From Dryas octopetala (taxonomy: Eukaryota; Streptophyta; Magnoliopsida; Rosales; Rosaceae), in the NCBI GenBank assembly GCA_963921425.1, contig OY992832.1, positions 21,116,835-21,180,834 of the forward strand: a stretch of DNA of 64,000 nt, read 5' to 3'. The notes beneath the pieces were generated by a model that saw only the letters and a program-made list of their open reading frames with translations, ran no database searches and was not told the DNA's origin. Both the position numbers and the translations under genes were made by a program. Below, piece by piece: positions 26,788 through 38,952 of the stretch (the first letter of the stretch is position 1; each line of letters opens with the position of its first letter).

Positions 26788-27680
26788 AAGACTTATGATT
26801 ATATCCCTTGAGACCTTTTTTTGTTTTTTTGGTCAGTGTAGAATAAAAGAGAGCAATAGAAACAGAACACTCAGAGTTTATAGTGGTTCGGAAATAGACC
26901 TACGTCCACTGTAGTGGAACCTTTGATTATCAAGTCATAGAAACTCAGGTCTTAGCTCCACAATATTTATACAGAGTTATATTAGGAGAGCCTGCTAGTA
27001 CAGGAATAAATGCAGAAGAGTAACTACCAACAACTAGCATAAGAAATAATTAGGGGTGGGAATGGGTCGGGTCGGTTGATTATCGGCCAAACAACCGACC
27101 CAACCAACCAACCGAGATTGATGGTTTTTCAAAACCATTATCGGCCCGACTTTGGTGGGTCGGTTGTTGGTTGGCAACCGACTTTGTCGGGTGATGTTGG
27201 GTCGGTTGGATGGTTGACCCGACTTTTTTTTTTTCTCAACATTCCTGTAAAGTGCAAAGTTTAACTTAACAATGAACAATATGAAAAGTTGCAAACTGCA
27301 AGCAGCCAAGGCTGCCAAGCAATTATTCACATTGAAATTTCAGTTTTGTAAAGGTCTAAAGTTCTAAACTCTAAACATAACCACCAAGACACCAATATAT
27401 TAAGTTATTAACCTAATAACTAAGGCAATATTGCCTAATAATACCTGCAAGTTGTAATTTTCCAAGTCACCCATCAACTTGAATGATTCAAGTATTGAGT
27501 ATTCAATTACTCAAGCATTCACCAAAAATAGTATTTGATAGCAATACTAAATTACTAATTAAATAATTACTAAGTAGCTTAACAAGTTAAAATTGAAGAG
27601 TTATACAAAACAACTAAACAAGAGTGCTTGTAAATTGTAATTGGAAATTTGGAAGGGAAGGTTAGGCTGCAGCCTGCGGA

Positions 27681-30420
27681 TTAAGTGGTGGTGGAAGCTT
27701 GGGCTGAAGAATAGGTAGTTTCAGCACCACTTGGTGCACTTGCAGTTGTAGCTGGTGTCGGTGGAGGATTTCCTTGGAGGTTTTGGCATGCTAACACCTC
27801 TGCAAAATCACACCAAACCAAACATAACAATTAATAAATAACAATCCATGATTCTATTTCCATATGCACAAAGAAACAACAAACTGCAAGCAGTCAATCA
27901 TTATCTTTTTCATATATAAATGATAAATACAATAAAATAGCACTGCAAGCAGCCAAGCAAACTGCAAAGTGCAAGCAACCAAGCAAATTGTAAACAACCA
28001 AGCAAACTAAACTGCAAGCAGCCAAGCAAAGTGCAAAACAATCCATGATTCCATTTCCATATGCCAAACAACAAATTGCAAGCAACCAAATATTATCTTT
28101 TTCAAATATAAATCAAATAAAATAGCATTGCAAGTAGCCAAATAAACTAAAGTGCAAGCAGCCAAGCAAAGTGTAATAACAATCCATGATTTCATTTCCA
28201 TATGCACAAAAAATGAAAGAAACAACAAACTGCAAATAGCAAACATAAAATGCATAAACTAGAAACCAAGAATGCAGTAAAGGGATTACCTTTTTCAACT
28301 TGCTCCAAGGTTGAATAAAGGTCTAATTCATCTTGAGTTGGCTCCTTGTAGTAGCTAAACCCATCAGCCTTGAGCCAATCATTTGTGCAAATCAATGCCT
28401 CCACCATCTTAGGAGTTAAAGAACTCCTAAAAGGATCCACAACCCTTGACCCCGAGCTAAATGCACATTCGGAAGCCACACTAGAAACCGTCATTGCAAA
28501 AATGTCCTTTGCAATCTTAGCCAAGATAGGAAATCTAGCCGACTCCGCTTTCCAATAAGGCAAGAGCTTAAATTTGTTCTTCCTCACCTCTAAGTGAGGT
28601 TCAAGCAAGTATCTATCAACCTCATCACTTAAGGCAACCACTTGGTTTTGCCTTAGAGATTGATGATATCTAACATCATCCTCATCCTCCTCATTATCAT
28701 TACTATCATCATCATCCGAGTTACCACTATCATCACCATCATCACCACCATCATTTCCGGCTTGATTTCTATTAGGCACCATCTCCCCATACTCTTTAAA
28801 CATATCAATGAGCATTTGTTTTACCTCCCTTTGTAGCCTTTCCACCATCTCTTTATTCATCCCTATGTCACTAAGGTTGAAACCTAGATAAGGCAACTTG
28901 TACCTTGGATCAAGAACAACCGCAAGATAAAGAAAGCGGTTTACATTCTCCCATTTCCCCTAATACTTATCAAATTTTTTCTTCATGCTTGCTGCCACCC
29001 TATGCAATGTTTCATAACTTGGCTTTTTCATCTCTTTTTCCATCAACACTTGGATAGCCAACAATTGCTTGAATACCAAGTGGGCGGTGGGTGTTTTAGA
29101 AGCACTTAGTTTGAGGGTTGCTTCATAAAACACCTTCAAATATGAGACAAACTCCTTGGCATTCTCCCAATCCATTGTATCCGGACACCTAGTGTTGTCA
29201 TGATCCTTGAAATAGTCTTGGAACCCCGAGTCCAAGAGGCTTAACCTATCAAACACCCTAGAAAACTTCAATGCTTGCTCCAACATATGATAGGTGGAGT
29301 TCCACCTAGTACACACATCCATGCATATAATAGGCAGCCCTCCTATGCCTTCACCATGGGCAAATTCTCTAAACTTCTCTAGCCTTTGAGGTGATGATCT
29401 TAACCACTTAACCCCCAACCTAATGGGTTGAATTGAATCATTTAAAGCACACATCCCATCTTGTACAATTAAATTAAGCACATGACAGCAACACCTCATG
29501 TGCAAATGAACTCCATTATACACAAGCCCTTTATTTCTAGCAAACCTTCCCTTGAAAATTTCAATGGCCTTGTCATTGGCCGTGGCATTATCAACCGCAA
29601 TCGTAAAAACCTTCTCAATCCCCCAATCCCCCAACAAACACTTCTCCAAAGCTTTGGAAATGGTGTCACCCTTATGGTTGACAATTTGACAAAAAGAGAG
29701 AATCCTTTTGTGCAAATTCCAATCATCATCAATAAAATGGGCGGTGAGCACCATGTAATTAATATTTTGAATGGAGGTCCAAGTGTCCGTAGTGAGAGAC
29801 ACTCTTGTACCACCACTCAAAATACTTTTAAGCTTTGTCTTCTCTTCAAGAAAACAACTCATGACACCTATAGCAACCGTCTTGCGACAAGGCACAAGAA
29901 ATTGAGGGTTTAGAGCTTGACAAAAAGTCCTAAACCCGGCTGCCTCTACCATATTGAATGGGAGCTCATCTTTAATGATCATCTCTATCAACTTATTCCT
30001 AGCATAATCCTTGTCATAGTGTAAAGGAACAAGCTCACCTTTGGGGTTATTTGCCAACAATGGTTGCTTGGGGTCACCCTTGTCCACCCTAACCGGAGAT
30101 TCCAAGCACGCATTGAACACATGATGCCTCATGTTGGTGGTGCCATAATTCTTTGACCCGCAAGGATACTCCTTCACCTTGCAATAATTGCAAACAGCCA
30201 TCACCGGCATGACATAGGTACCATCCTCATTCATCTTGTAATGGAAGTGTTTCCACACATCGGACTTCTTCTTTCCCGGCTTAAAAGTTGTTTGTGTTGG
30301 TTGAGGTCCACTACTAGCTGTCACACTAACTTGAGAAACTCGAGGTTGTTCTTGAGAGGCTAGAGGTTGTGAGATAGAAGTAGATCTAGAAGTAGAAACT
30401 TTAACTTGTCTCTTCGTCAT
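27681..30420 (-). pseudogene. hAT transposase (RICESLEEPER-like), one nonsense codon
   Basis: Two exons: 28290-30420 and 27681-27799, joined by an intron with GTAATC donor and 'ttttgcag' acceptor in matching phase; about 749 codons. From the start MTKRQVKV: a BED zinc finger (VWKHF, CNYC, and H..H in TTNMRHHV), an RNase H-like transposase core (TTDTWTS; DNATAND; HMRCCCHVLNLIV; CTRWNSTYHML), and the hAT dimerisation region (PILAKIAKDIFAMTVSS, ASECAFSSGSR). The frame is broken only by TAG at 28960-28962, at a place where the family normally has Trp, so one base change explains it. An acidic Asp/Asn/Ser run lies about 60 residues after the stop. Confidence 0.85.
27880..28260. repeat. Intronic tandem repeats in hAT A
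   Basis: Repeats of 'gcaagcagccaagcaaa', 'caatccatgatt.catttcca' and 'catatgc.caaa' fill the transposase intron, with two to three diverged copies of a roughly 150 base unit. Open frames here are repeat artefacts. Confidence 0.6.
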
Positions 30421-32455
30421 TCTAAAATTAGTTAACAATAAAAATAAAATCAACAACCTCATACTGTTAAAAATAAAAATAAATTGTTGAACACATTTTT
30501 GACAAGGTGAGACAAATAAAAAAGCTAGTGGCATGGAAAACAAATATACAAAGATAATGAATTACATATATAGAGGGGGTGAAAAACAAATGTTCTACAA
30601 CTAGATAATGAAATACAAATTACAAAGATGAAGAACTGTACATAAGAATGAATAATGAATGATGGCAGCATGAAAACAAAAATCATCTTTTGGAATGATT
30701 ACCAACTCCGGTTCCACTATTAAAAGGGGCAATTCCACATGCAAATTTATACTCCACAATAGGCAACAACATATTCATTTTCCACATGCAAATATACACA
30801 TTAGTTTTGACTTTTGAGAGCATAAATGTTCATAAATAAGGAGCATAAATAGCAATATAGCATGATATTCTTTTTCCACATGAAAATATACACAGCATTA
30901 ATTTTTTACTGTATCCAACTATCCATTAGGAATTTAGGACAATCATATCACTATATCAATTTGACAATTTACATGTAGAAAAAAAAAATTTATCTTGAAA
31001 GATTTCCTCCAATGAAATTATGATTTCTAATCCCTAATAGTATTATTGGTTGAAATACTTTCGAGAAGACAGAAGCTGATATCTACATTACTACATAGGT
31101 TCTTGTCTTCTTGATAGTGTTCAGTCATAAGTATATAATTATATATTATCAGGGATTCAGGCCGTAAGCTACTAAGCTCTGTATTACTGTATTCATAAAT
31201 AGAGAGCATAAAATATAAATCATAAATGTTCAAATGGTGCATAATGTGCATTGAAGCAGTACCACATGACAGCCGTGTTTATGCTCTCTACATGCAAATT
31301 TATACTCCACAAGACCACAACAGCTCAATCAATATATATTAAATGAAAAGGATGAGAGAACACATCAATTTATAAGTTATGACATTTCACAAATAGCCAT
31401 CAATTGAAGAATTTGAAGGGAACCGAAAATTCAAAGTGAACACCAAATTGATGTAGTGTACTTACATGATTAGGGTTTTCACCTCCCTAAGTGCCTGATT
31501 TTGAGTCAAATTCCCCAAATTGAACTGCTAGTATCAAAATCCCCAAATTAATTAAAAACCCTAAAATGATAAAACCTTTAAAAAGTGGCAATTAAACTGA
31601 AGAACAATCAAATAATGTTGATGTAAAGCTTACTTGAGTCTAATTAGGAAGCGATGATGTGGTGGTGGAAGACGTGGTGGCGGCGTGGCGCGGTGGTGAG
31701 ACTTGAGAGAGACAGAGAGTGAGAAATGAGAGTTGAGCTTTGAGAGAAGATGAGAGAGAGTGAGAAGTGAGAACAGAGACGAAAGTCGAGAGTCGAGAGA
31801 CGTCGCGGTGGCGTCGCGGTGGAGGCGTGGTGGCGTTGCAGTGGGGGGGATGTTACTGGTGACTTGGTGAGACTTGGTGAGATTGTGAGATGTCGAGAGA
31901 ATGGAGAGGCTCCAGACTCCAGAGAATGATAATGAATTAAACAGAGTATTGGGTTTGGGCCAAACACAGTAATACACACATTCTGCCTACCACACAGCCC
32001 AAACTCAAAGGCCCAAAAAAAAAAAAAAAAAACAAAGTCGGTTGGTCGGGTCGGTTGTCGGGTAACCGACTTTCCCATACTTTAAAACCACCATCCGAAC
32101 CAACCTTTGTGGGTCGGTTGGTACCAACCGACCCGACCTTGATGGGTCGGTTGTTGGTTGCATATCGGCCCAAAAACATGGGTTGGTAATGGGTTGGTTG
32201 TCGGGTAAAACCGACCCATTCCCACCCCTAGAAATAATATGACGTTAGGACTCCCAAAGGCTGCCTGGGGCATCCCAAAAGATAGGCCTACAGATAGGCC
32301 TACTTGGGTTAGTTATTGATATTTCAACACTCCCCTTCAAGCTAGGCGAAGATGTCAGTTGAGTCAAGCTTGCATAATATATCTTGAAATTGACTTGAAG
32401 TTAACCCTTTGGTGAAGATATCAGCAAGTTGCTCATTGCTGCGAACGTACATGGT

Positions 32456-32830
32456 TCAAATAATGTTTGATTGGACCTTTTCTCGGATAAAATGGCAATC
32501 CACTTCAATGTGTTTTGTTCTTTCGTGGAATACTGGATTAGATACTATGTGCATAGCTGCCTGATTGTCACAAAACATGTCCATGGGATATGAGGAACTG
32601 AACCCCAAGTCAGCAAGCAAATCAAGTTGCCAAATTAGCTCGCTTGCAGTGGATGTCATTGCCCTGTATTCAGCTTCCGCACTAGAACAAGCAACCACAT
32701 TCTATTTTTTGCTTTTCCAGGTGACTAGGTTCCCTCCAACAAATGTGCAGTAGCCAGTTGTGGATTTATGACCAACTTGACATCATTCTCAGTTTGCATC
32801 ACTGTAGCCTTCAATCTTAACATTGCATTT
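32456..32830 (-). pseudogene. Ty1/copia RNase H fragment
   Basis: The minus strand reads VACSSAEAEYRAM, FCDNQAAMHIV and HIEVDCHFIREKV, the conserved C-terminal RNase H end of copia polyproteins. An in-frame TAG lies just upstream at about 32700, and the preceding stretch to 32830 is shifted in frame. The fragment ends where a deletion joins it to the 5' LTR remnant. Not functional. Confidence 0.85.
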
Positions 32831-33019
32831 ATTCCTGCTAGTACATGAATAAATGCAGAAAAGTAACTACCAACAACTAGCACAAGAAATAATCTGATGT
32901 TAAGACTCCCAAAGGCTGTCTGGGGCATCCCAACAGATAGGCATACAGATAGGCCCACTTGAGTTAGTTATTGATATTCCAAAAGTTAGTGTTGGCCCCT
33001 TTAGTTTGAGGCTTTTAGT

Positions 33020-33912
33020 TAGGGCTACCCTTTGGTTTGGTTTTTACCGAACTGACCGACTATCGATCGAAATTTTTTGGTTTGGTAAATCGATTTTCAC
33101 AATTCGAAAATCAAAAATCTGAAAAAAGTTGGTTTGGTTTTGGTACAAACCGAAAAAAGTTGGTAAAAGACCGATTACCGAAAATTATTACTGAAATAAA
33201 CTGAATCGATTATTACCGAAATATATACTGAAAAATTGAAACAATTACTGAAATTTAGTTATATATGCTTATATAATACTATTATTGTTAGTAGTACAAT
33301 AAATAATTAAACTACTAATATTATAAACAACTATAAAAAAAATATAATTGTATAGTGTTATCATATTAATATTATGAAAAGTATGAGTTAAGAATTTAAG
33401 ATATAGAGTCATTCTCTAATAAAGTAAATATTATTTTTAGGAAAATAAGAATCTCATCTTTAGGTAAGTAATATATGCATATATATACATATATATTGAA
33501 GGAATCTAGGCATCTATTCCAAAACCAATTGGCAATGGGAGAAGTTGCCCAAAACCCTTATAAGCCACTATGCAAGATTATACATTTCCAATGTGGGACA
33601 ACACTCCACATTCTCACATATATCTACTCATATTTATCGATATATATATATACCAATACTACACGTGCAAATATATATCCATAAAACATGCATTATATGT
33701 TATGCATCATATTTGATTAAATGTCAATTTATATTGGTACATAATAATTAGAATTATATATTATAATTAAACAAAAAATGAACTGAAAGTATTCGATACC
33801 AAAATTAATAAAAAATTACAAAACCGAAAAAATACCAAAACAAAAAAAATATCGAAATTTTTAAATTTATTTTGATAAACTCCAATATCGAATCGACCAA
33901 TAGGCAGCCCTA
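33020..33912. mobile_element. hAT-type MITE, 0.9 kb
   Basis: Ends TAGGGCTACCC and GGCAGCCCTA, with the near-perfect 8 bp duplication cttttagt / cttttagc (33012-33019, 33913-33920). The paralog at about 9278-9300 ('gaggctttcagctagcc') is the empty site. Terminal regions are rich in 'accgaa' words. An LTR-like fragment (about 33495-33620) is inside. No coding capacity. Confidence 0.8.
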
Positions 33913-33920
33913 CTTTTAGC

Positions 33921-34751
33921 TAGCCACCTTGCTTGTACACGTTTGTCATTTCCATATACATTATCTCTTCCGTTATTTGCTTCTAGTACTCGTCGGTGGT
34001 ATCATTTTTTGTGTAATTGAAGATAACACAGGTCATGTGCTCTGTTAGAACTTTCAACTTTAGTGTCTTGATGGATGTATGATTCATTTGCTTTTGTCTC
34101 AAAGTTTGGAAAAATTATAGAGTATAACTGATATACTGTCACGTGGTATAACCAATCCAATGTGTAAGAGTATTATTAGACGGTGTGTTTATATTAATAG
34201 GGTATAGTATTAATAACATCCACTCATATTATAACACATAGACTGGTTATACCACGTGTCAATATATCGATTATACAGAATAATTTCTCCAAAACTTGGA
34301 TATATACATATACAAAAGCAAAAGTAATTACACCAAAATAAATTGGAAAAAAGGATACATACTACGTACCCGGCCAATAAGTTCAAAAAATTAACAAAAT
34401 ACAATGAAAAGAACATGCTCATTAATGCCAATATAATGCCAAATATTCCAATTTAATGCATTTATGAAATAGCCGAATATATAATATAACAAAGGTTCTA
34501 GATGCATGTGTGATCTCAAAATCATCTTGGGTAAGGTTGGTATGCTTTGATTAATTAATTTGATGAATTTGACTTTTTGGGGTTGGTGGACCATTTGCCC
34601 AAGATGGTTAATCCTAGGGATTTTAATTCTCTTGTTATAGTGTTCGAAATTTAAACTTTTTTTCAATATGCAGTTTGTTGGGTAACCCAGTTTGATGAGC
34701 CATGAAATTACACACTCTACACCCAAGTTTGATTTCCCCTCCCACCAAATC

Positions 34752-34782
<31 letters not shown>

Positions 34783-36558
34783 TCTTCTAATATTGTGAAA
34801 ATGAATATGAAGTTCCTTTTTCTATAACAAAGGAAATCGGAGAAGAAAAATATTTAGCTTCTTACATAGTCAAAATCTTTTACCTATTTTTTTTTTTTTT
34901 TTTCTCTTAGCTTCAACTTTTTATTATAAATCAATATATTTCAAATTATAATTGGCTTAAAGGTAAGGAGCCAAACATAGTCCATCCAACAATATAAGAC
35001 TTGCAGGTAAGGAGGAATTAGCTTCCCTAAAAATGTGACATATCGTCTTTAATTAGGGACCATTTGCACTCCTTGGCATCCTTAATTTGTGGCATGTTGA
35101 AGCTGCCCATTAATTTCCATTTGTAATTTGGGGTAGTCATAATATTAGTCATTGCAAACTCATGATATCCATTGAGATATCCAACTTCTTGTGAACGCAC
35201 CTAATTTTGGTCAAGCACGTCAATTACATGTAGATGCAATTTTTACCATTACGTACAATTAGTTAAAGACTGTCAGACCTAATATTTTCAAAGTGGTCAA
35301 TTTTAGAGAAGTTTCAGGTGGAATACCAATGTAAGTTACACACTTATAAAGCGATCGATTAATATATTATCACAATTTACAAGAGATCCTACTCAAATAT
35401 CCAAAAATCAGTTTACCTTCATGTTGGAATTCAAATTGCCCACACGTACCTACGTGAATCCATAAGTCCTCCTTCACAGAAAATCCATAAGTCCTCCTTC
35501 ACAGAAAATCCATAAGTCCTCCTTCACAGAAAATCCATAGTATTTCTTTTCACTTAATTATAATTAAGAGATCGATTTCAAATTTGACTCCCATGAATGA
35601 GGGTTCAACATCTATTTATGGTTTGGTCCATCATATGTGACATATTATAGTTTTGTTAAGGGGTGGATTGGAGCACCCCTCGTTTGGTTTGGTGGCCAAA
35701 TGTCACAATCTCCTTGTCGTAAATTTCCTACCCAAAGTTTGAGCAGTTTTGTATAAAAACAATTTGCATTAGTGTGATTTTCACTTCCAAAGTCTTTGGT
35801 TTTTTCCCCAAAGTAAATGCCTCAAGCCAATTCATTCATTAAAATTCAACCAAAAAGATAAATCACGTTGGAGAATAGAGCTTCAACCCCAAAGTGTTAA
35901 AGCGGCTATTCCTCCATCTAGAGTAGAGTCTGATAACAATTTAAATTCTTTTATATTTTATATATAAAAAATGTTAGTTAATTACTTTCTATCGACCCTA
36001 AAAGCAATGAAAAACAAAAATTATCCACGACTCAAGAAGTTTCAAAAGAGTAATACTATTTGTATATATGAATCTGACCAAATTAGCTGACCATTTTATG
36101 TGGTATCTAATATGGTGATGCTAAGTAATTAATAACAAGAGTAGATGTGCAAATAATTAAAACTTAAAATCCATATCAACCCGTATTATTAATTGACATG
36201 GCATGATCACATCAACTACTATATAAGATGGTCAGCTAATATAATTAGATAAGTATGGACAAACAGCAGTACTCGATCCAAAAATAAGGCCAAATTCAAA
36301 GGGATTATGATCATTTCTATTGACAATGTAATGCTAAATTCCAAAGCATATATGAATTAGTTCAAATATTATAATAGAAAATTAGGTGGTAGTCTAAAAT
36401 TTAAAGACTCGATCAGTGACATTCAGGAAATGAGGAATTGTAGGAGAGTAGGAGTATCTTCCACAATCACGAACACCTCCACCTCCACCTCCACCTCCAC
36501 GTACGCATATGTATTTGGACATTTAGTACGCGCTGCAATTTCCTAGGCATTTGGCGAC
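33921..36558. other. Array modules without a gene
   Basis: It continues the module of 9290-9720 (e.g. 'cttgcttgtacacg.ttgtcat'), then the 'ggttggtatgctttgatt' block at about 34528, then the uninterrupted counterpart of the CACTA-like insertion site at about 35090-35120. Another copy of the 'ctcgtttggtttgg..tgtcacaatctcc' module lies at about 35670. A poly-A run of about 30 is at 34750-34780. No gene seen. Confidence 0.5.
35457..35540. repeat. Tandem repeat, 25 bp x 3
   Basis: Three units of aatccataagtcctccttca plus cagaa, starting at about 35457, 35482 and 35507, then a partial unit. Confidence 0.9.
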
Positions 36559-36622
36559 GTGCCAGTGCTACAACTATCCATTCCGCAACGTGCCGCAATT
36601 AGCTTGAACCATTCGGCAATGC

Positions 36623-36853
36623 ATGTGCTGCCACTTCAGCGCGCCCTTCAGCCCTTCCGCAATGTGACGAAACTACCCCCCCCCTCCCCCGCCTATAAAT
36701 GTGCTGCCACTTCAGCGCGCCCTTCAGCCCTTCCGCAATGTGACGAAACTACCCCCCCCCCCCCGCCTATAAATGTGATGCCACTTCAGCGCGCCCTTCA
36801 GCCCTTCTGCAATGTGACGAAACTAACCCCCCCCCCCCCCCCCGCCTATAAAT
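36623..36853 (+). promoter_or_regulatory. Triplicated core promoter of member 5
   Basis: Three tandem units of about 76, 74 and 80 bases starting at 36623, 36699 and 36773. Each contains gtgctgccacttcagcgcgc (or a one-base variant), aatgtgacgaaactac, a run of 8-20 C, and CCTATAAAT. This gives three TATA boxes (36694-36700, 36768-36774, 36847-36853). Only the last is at normal distance from the start codon at 36896. The pattern implies slippage or unequal exchange across the core promoter. Confidence 0.9.
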
Positions 36854-36895
36854 ACTTCCGCAATCAGTAGTAGTGGCATATATATGATCTGCAAC

Positions 36896-37090
36896 ATGTC
36901 TTCTTCTCGTGAGGATCAAAAACTCGATAGCTTTAGCCTCCTTCGGCCACATCCTAAATGTGAGCTTGGATCGGGTTTGCATGGGAATGGCGCTTCGCGG
37001 TCCACTTCTCAGCCAACTGCTCAGGAATGTCTGGGAAGAGAGAATCAGAAATCTGCAGGGAAAAAGAAAGCGAAGCAATCGCAAGGGTAG
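36896..37090 (+). CDS. Small basic protein, family member 5
   Basis: Intronless, 64 residues: MSSSREDQKL, then SFSLLRPHP (counterpart of the NLLG motif; compare member 3 NLLRPH), a Gly/Ser-rich centre, QPTAQECLG shared in part with member 3, and the tail SAGKKKAKQSQG. An in-frame ATG at 36884 could add four residues; 36896 is preferred because the paralogs start MSS. It is the most diverged member. No signal peptide or membrane segment. The long minus-strand frame over the same bases (36767-37159) is a poly-C artefact. Function unknown. Confidence 0.6.
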   Translation: MSSSREDQKLDSFSLLRPHPKCELGSGLHGNGASRSTSQPTAQECLGRENQKSAGKKKAKQSQG

Positions 37091-38809
37091 TCCAGAGGTG
37101 TTTATTTTGTTATTATAATTTCTAGTTGTTACGTAGTAGCTAGCACTACTGCATAACATGTATTTTTGAGACAGTTATTAAGTAAAATAACTAAGTCCAT
37201 GCATTTTCAGATTTTGATTAGCTCTTCAATTAATTGTGGAATTTACTATTTGCACTTGTAACTTAATTTCTTGGTTCTGAAAAACCCCACCAGGTTGTTA
37301 AATTTATAATTTTTACGCCAATTTGTTGGGTTTTGATCGAACACAACCCAGATCAGAAAATATCCTAAATCTGCCAAATTATATTTCATTTTCTTTATAA
37401 CTCCCAACACTCATGGCTTCACCATTCTCTCCAAGGCATTGTTCTTCACCGGCCGACATGTCCTACGTGGATTGGAGAGGAGATCTGCTGTCCCCACCTT
37501 ATTTTGTCTCATTCTCTCTTTTTTAATGTCACCCCTGTGGCCCAGTCCATATATATATTTGACATACTCATCTTACTTCTTTATATAAATCGGATATTGT
37601 TGTTATACAAGTTTTATTCGAATGTAATAAAAATTTGAAAAGAACCCAAAAATTAATTGATTACTAAGAGAAATTTTGTGACCATAACATCTATCCGTGT
37701 TATTATTAATTTATGTGTTAAAATATGGACGAATAACGGATTATATTTTTAGAGTGTAATATTAATAAATATATATATATATATATATTATAATATAGGT
37801 GAATCAATAACATCATATAACAGTATTAGGGTCACACCAAAAAATTACTCTATTGCCATTATCCCTAGCTCCCTATTTCTTCTATTGGCCCCACCTCTTC
37901 CGTCTCCTCTCCCGCACCGACTGATATGCATGGTCGAATATTTTCTCCAACATATCGTTCGTATAAAAGTAGGTGGGGGACCATTAATCTGTTCCTCTTC
38001 TATATATAATATGCTTTTTTTGTTTTTCCCTAAAAACCATTCGAAATATGTCACGTAATAACCATTCAAATTTACTTGTTGTAGTGATTAAGGTTTAGCG
38101 ATCTAAGGGCATAAATGCATAATAGACAATCTCAAAACTATCATGGCTACGTGAGGTTGGTATGCTTTGATTAATTAATTTGGTGAATTTGACTTTTTTG
38201 GGGTTGGTGGGCCATTTGCAACATCATCGATCAACTGGTTATTAGTTTTGTTAGACGTTCTTCTAGGACTAGTGCGTGCATGAGTACTGTTCACTGCATA
38301 TTTGTCCTCATCATTCAATTATGGACCGTTAGCACTTCTTGGTTTCTTTAATTTCTTGCATGTTGAGGTTGCCCATTAAATTCCAGTTGTTTAGGGCACT
38401 CATAATATTAGTCATTAATACAAAAGTCATCCTTACTGTATAAGACCAAACAGTAAACTATTATATATTAATTTGGCAAACACTTTTAAGAATCTAGAGA
38501 CTAGAACTGCATTTTCAAAGAACAATATTTCCCTCTGTCTTTGGTTGGATCGAGGAGCTCCTCCAACACCCTCTCACAAAGCATATCCTTTTTTATTAAT
38601 TTTTTCATTCTTAATAAATATAACATCTATCCCAAATCTGCCAGATTATGTTTCATTTTTTTTTAACTTGATCAAACGGTCCATATATATAGGTATACTT
38701 GGATTGTCATATATCAAAATTTTGGGATTGTCATATGTCAAAATTTTCACCCTTATGTTGCTCATGCTAAATAGATACTTTTAAATAGATACTTTTAATG
38801 TGTTTTCAG
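37091..38809. other. 3' flank of member 5 and array modules
   Basis: No gene. About 37800-38120 duplicates 17575-18320. About 38140-38690 closely matches 20290-20870, after which the two copies diverge abruptly at about 38700 ('ccatatat.tagg.atactt'), marking the left edge of whatever brought in the reductase fragment. A (TA)n run lies at about 37760-37790. Confidence 0.5.
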
Positions 38810-38897
38810 CACTTAATCCCAATAAGTGGATTGAATTTAAGTTGCAAGACACTTCAAGGGTTAGCCACAATACTCAATTATTCAGGTATAGCTCCTA

Positions 38898-38952
<55 letters not shown>

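Larger units (their letters stand above)
27051..32230 (-). mobile_element. hAT transposon A, 5.2 kb, with 8 bp duplication
   Basis: Terminal inverted repeat TAGGGGTGGGAATGGGTCGG at the left and its complement at the right, flanked by the perfect duplication gaaataat (27043-27050 and 32231-32238). 'ggtcggttg' words are dense at both ends. It encodes a RICESLEEPER-type transposase on the minus strand. It sits inside the copia LTR, hence it is younger than the copia insertion. Confidence 0.9.
26837..32984 (-). mobile_element. Truncated Ty1/copia retrotransposon with nested hAT
   Basis: It runs on the minus strand. The 3' LTR is 26837-27050 plus 32239-32329, split by the hAT element. A purine-rich tract (aaggggag on the minus strand) immediately precedes the LTR start TGTTGAAATATC at 32329. 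The 5' LTR survives only as about 32835-32984. Possible target duplication gtcag (26832-26836) and gttag (32985-32989). Of the internal region only the RNase H end remains; gag, protease, integrase and reverse transcriptase are deleted. Confidence 0.75.

Noticed and set aside
27880-28260. CRISPR-like regular repeats
   Set aside because: The units are diverged, unequal tandem repeats in a plant transposon intron without unique spacers.
36767-37159. 130-codon minus-strand frame over member 5
   Set aside because: Its poly-Gly stretch is only the poly-C run read backwards and it covers the promoter repeats.
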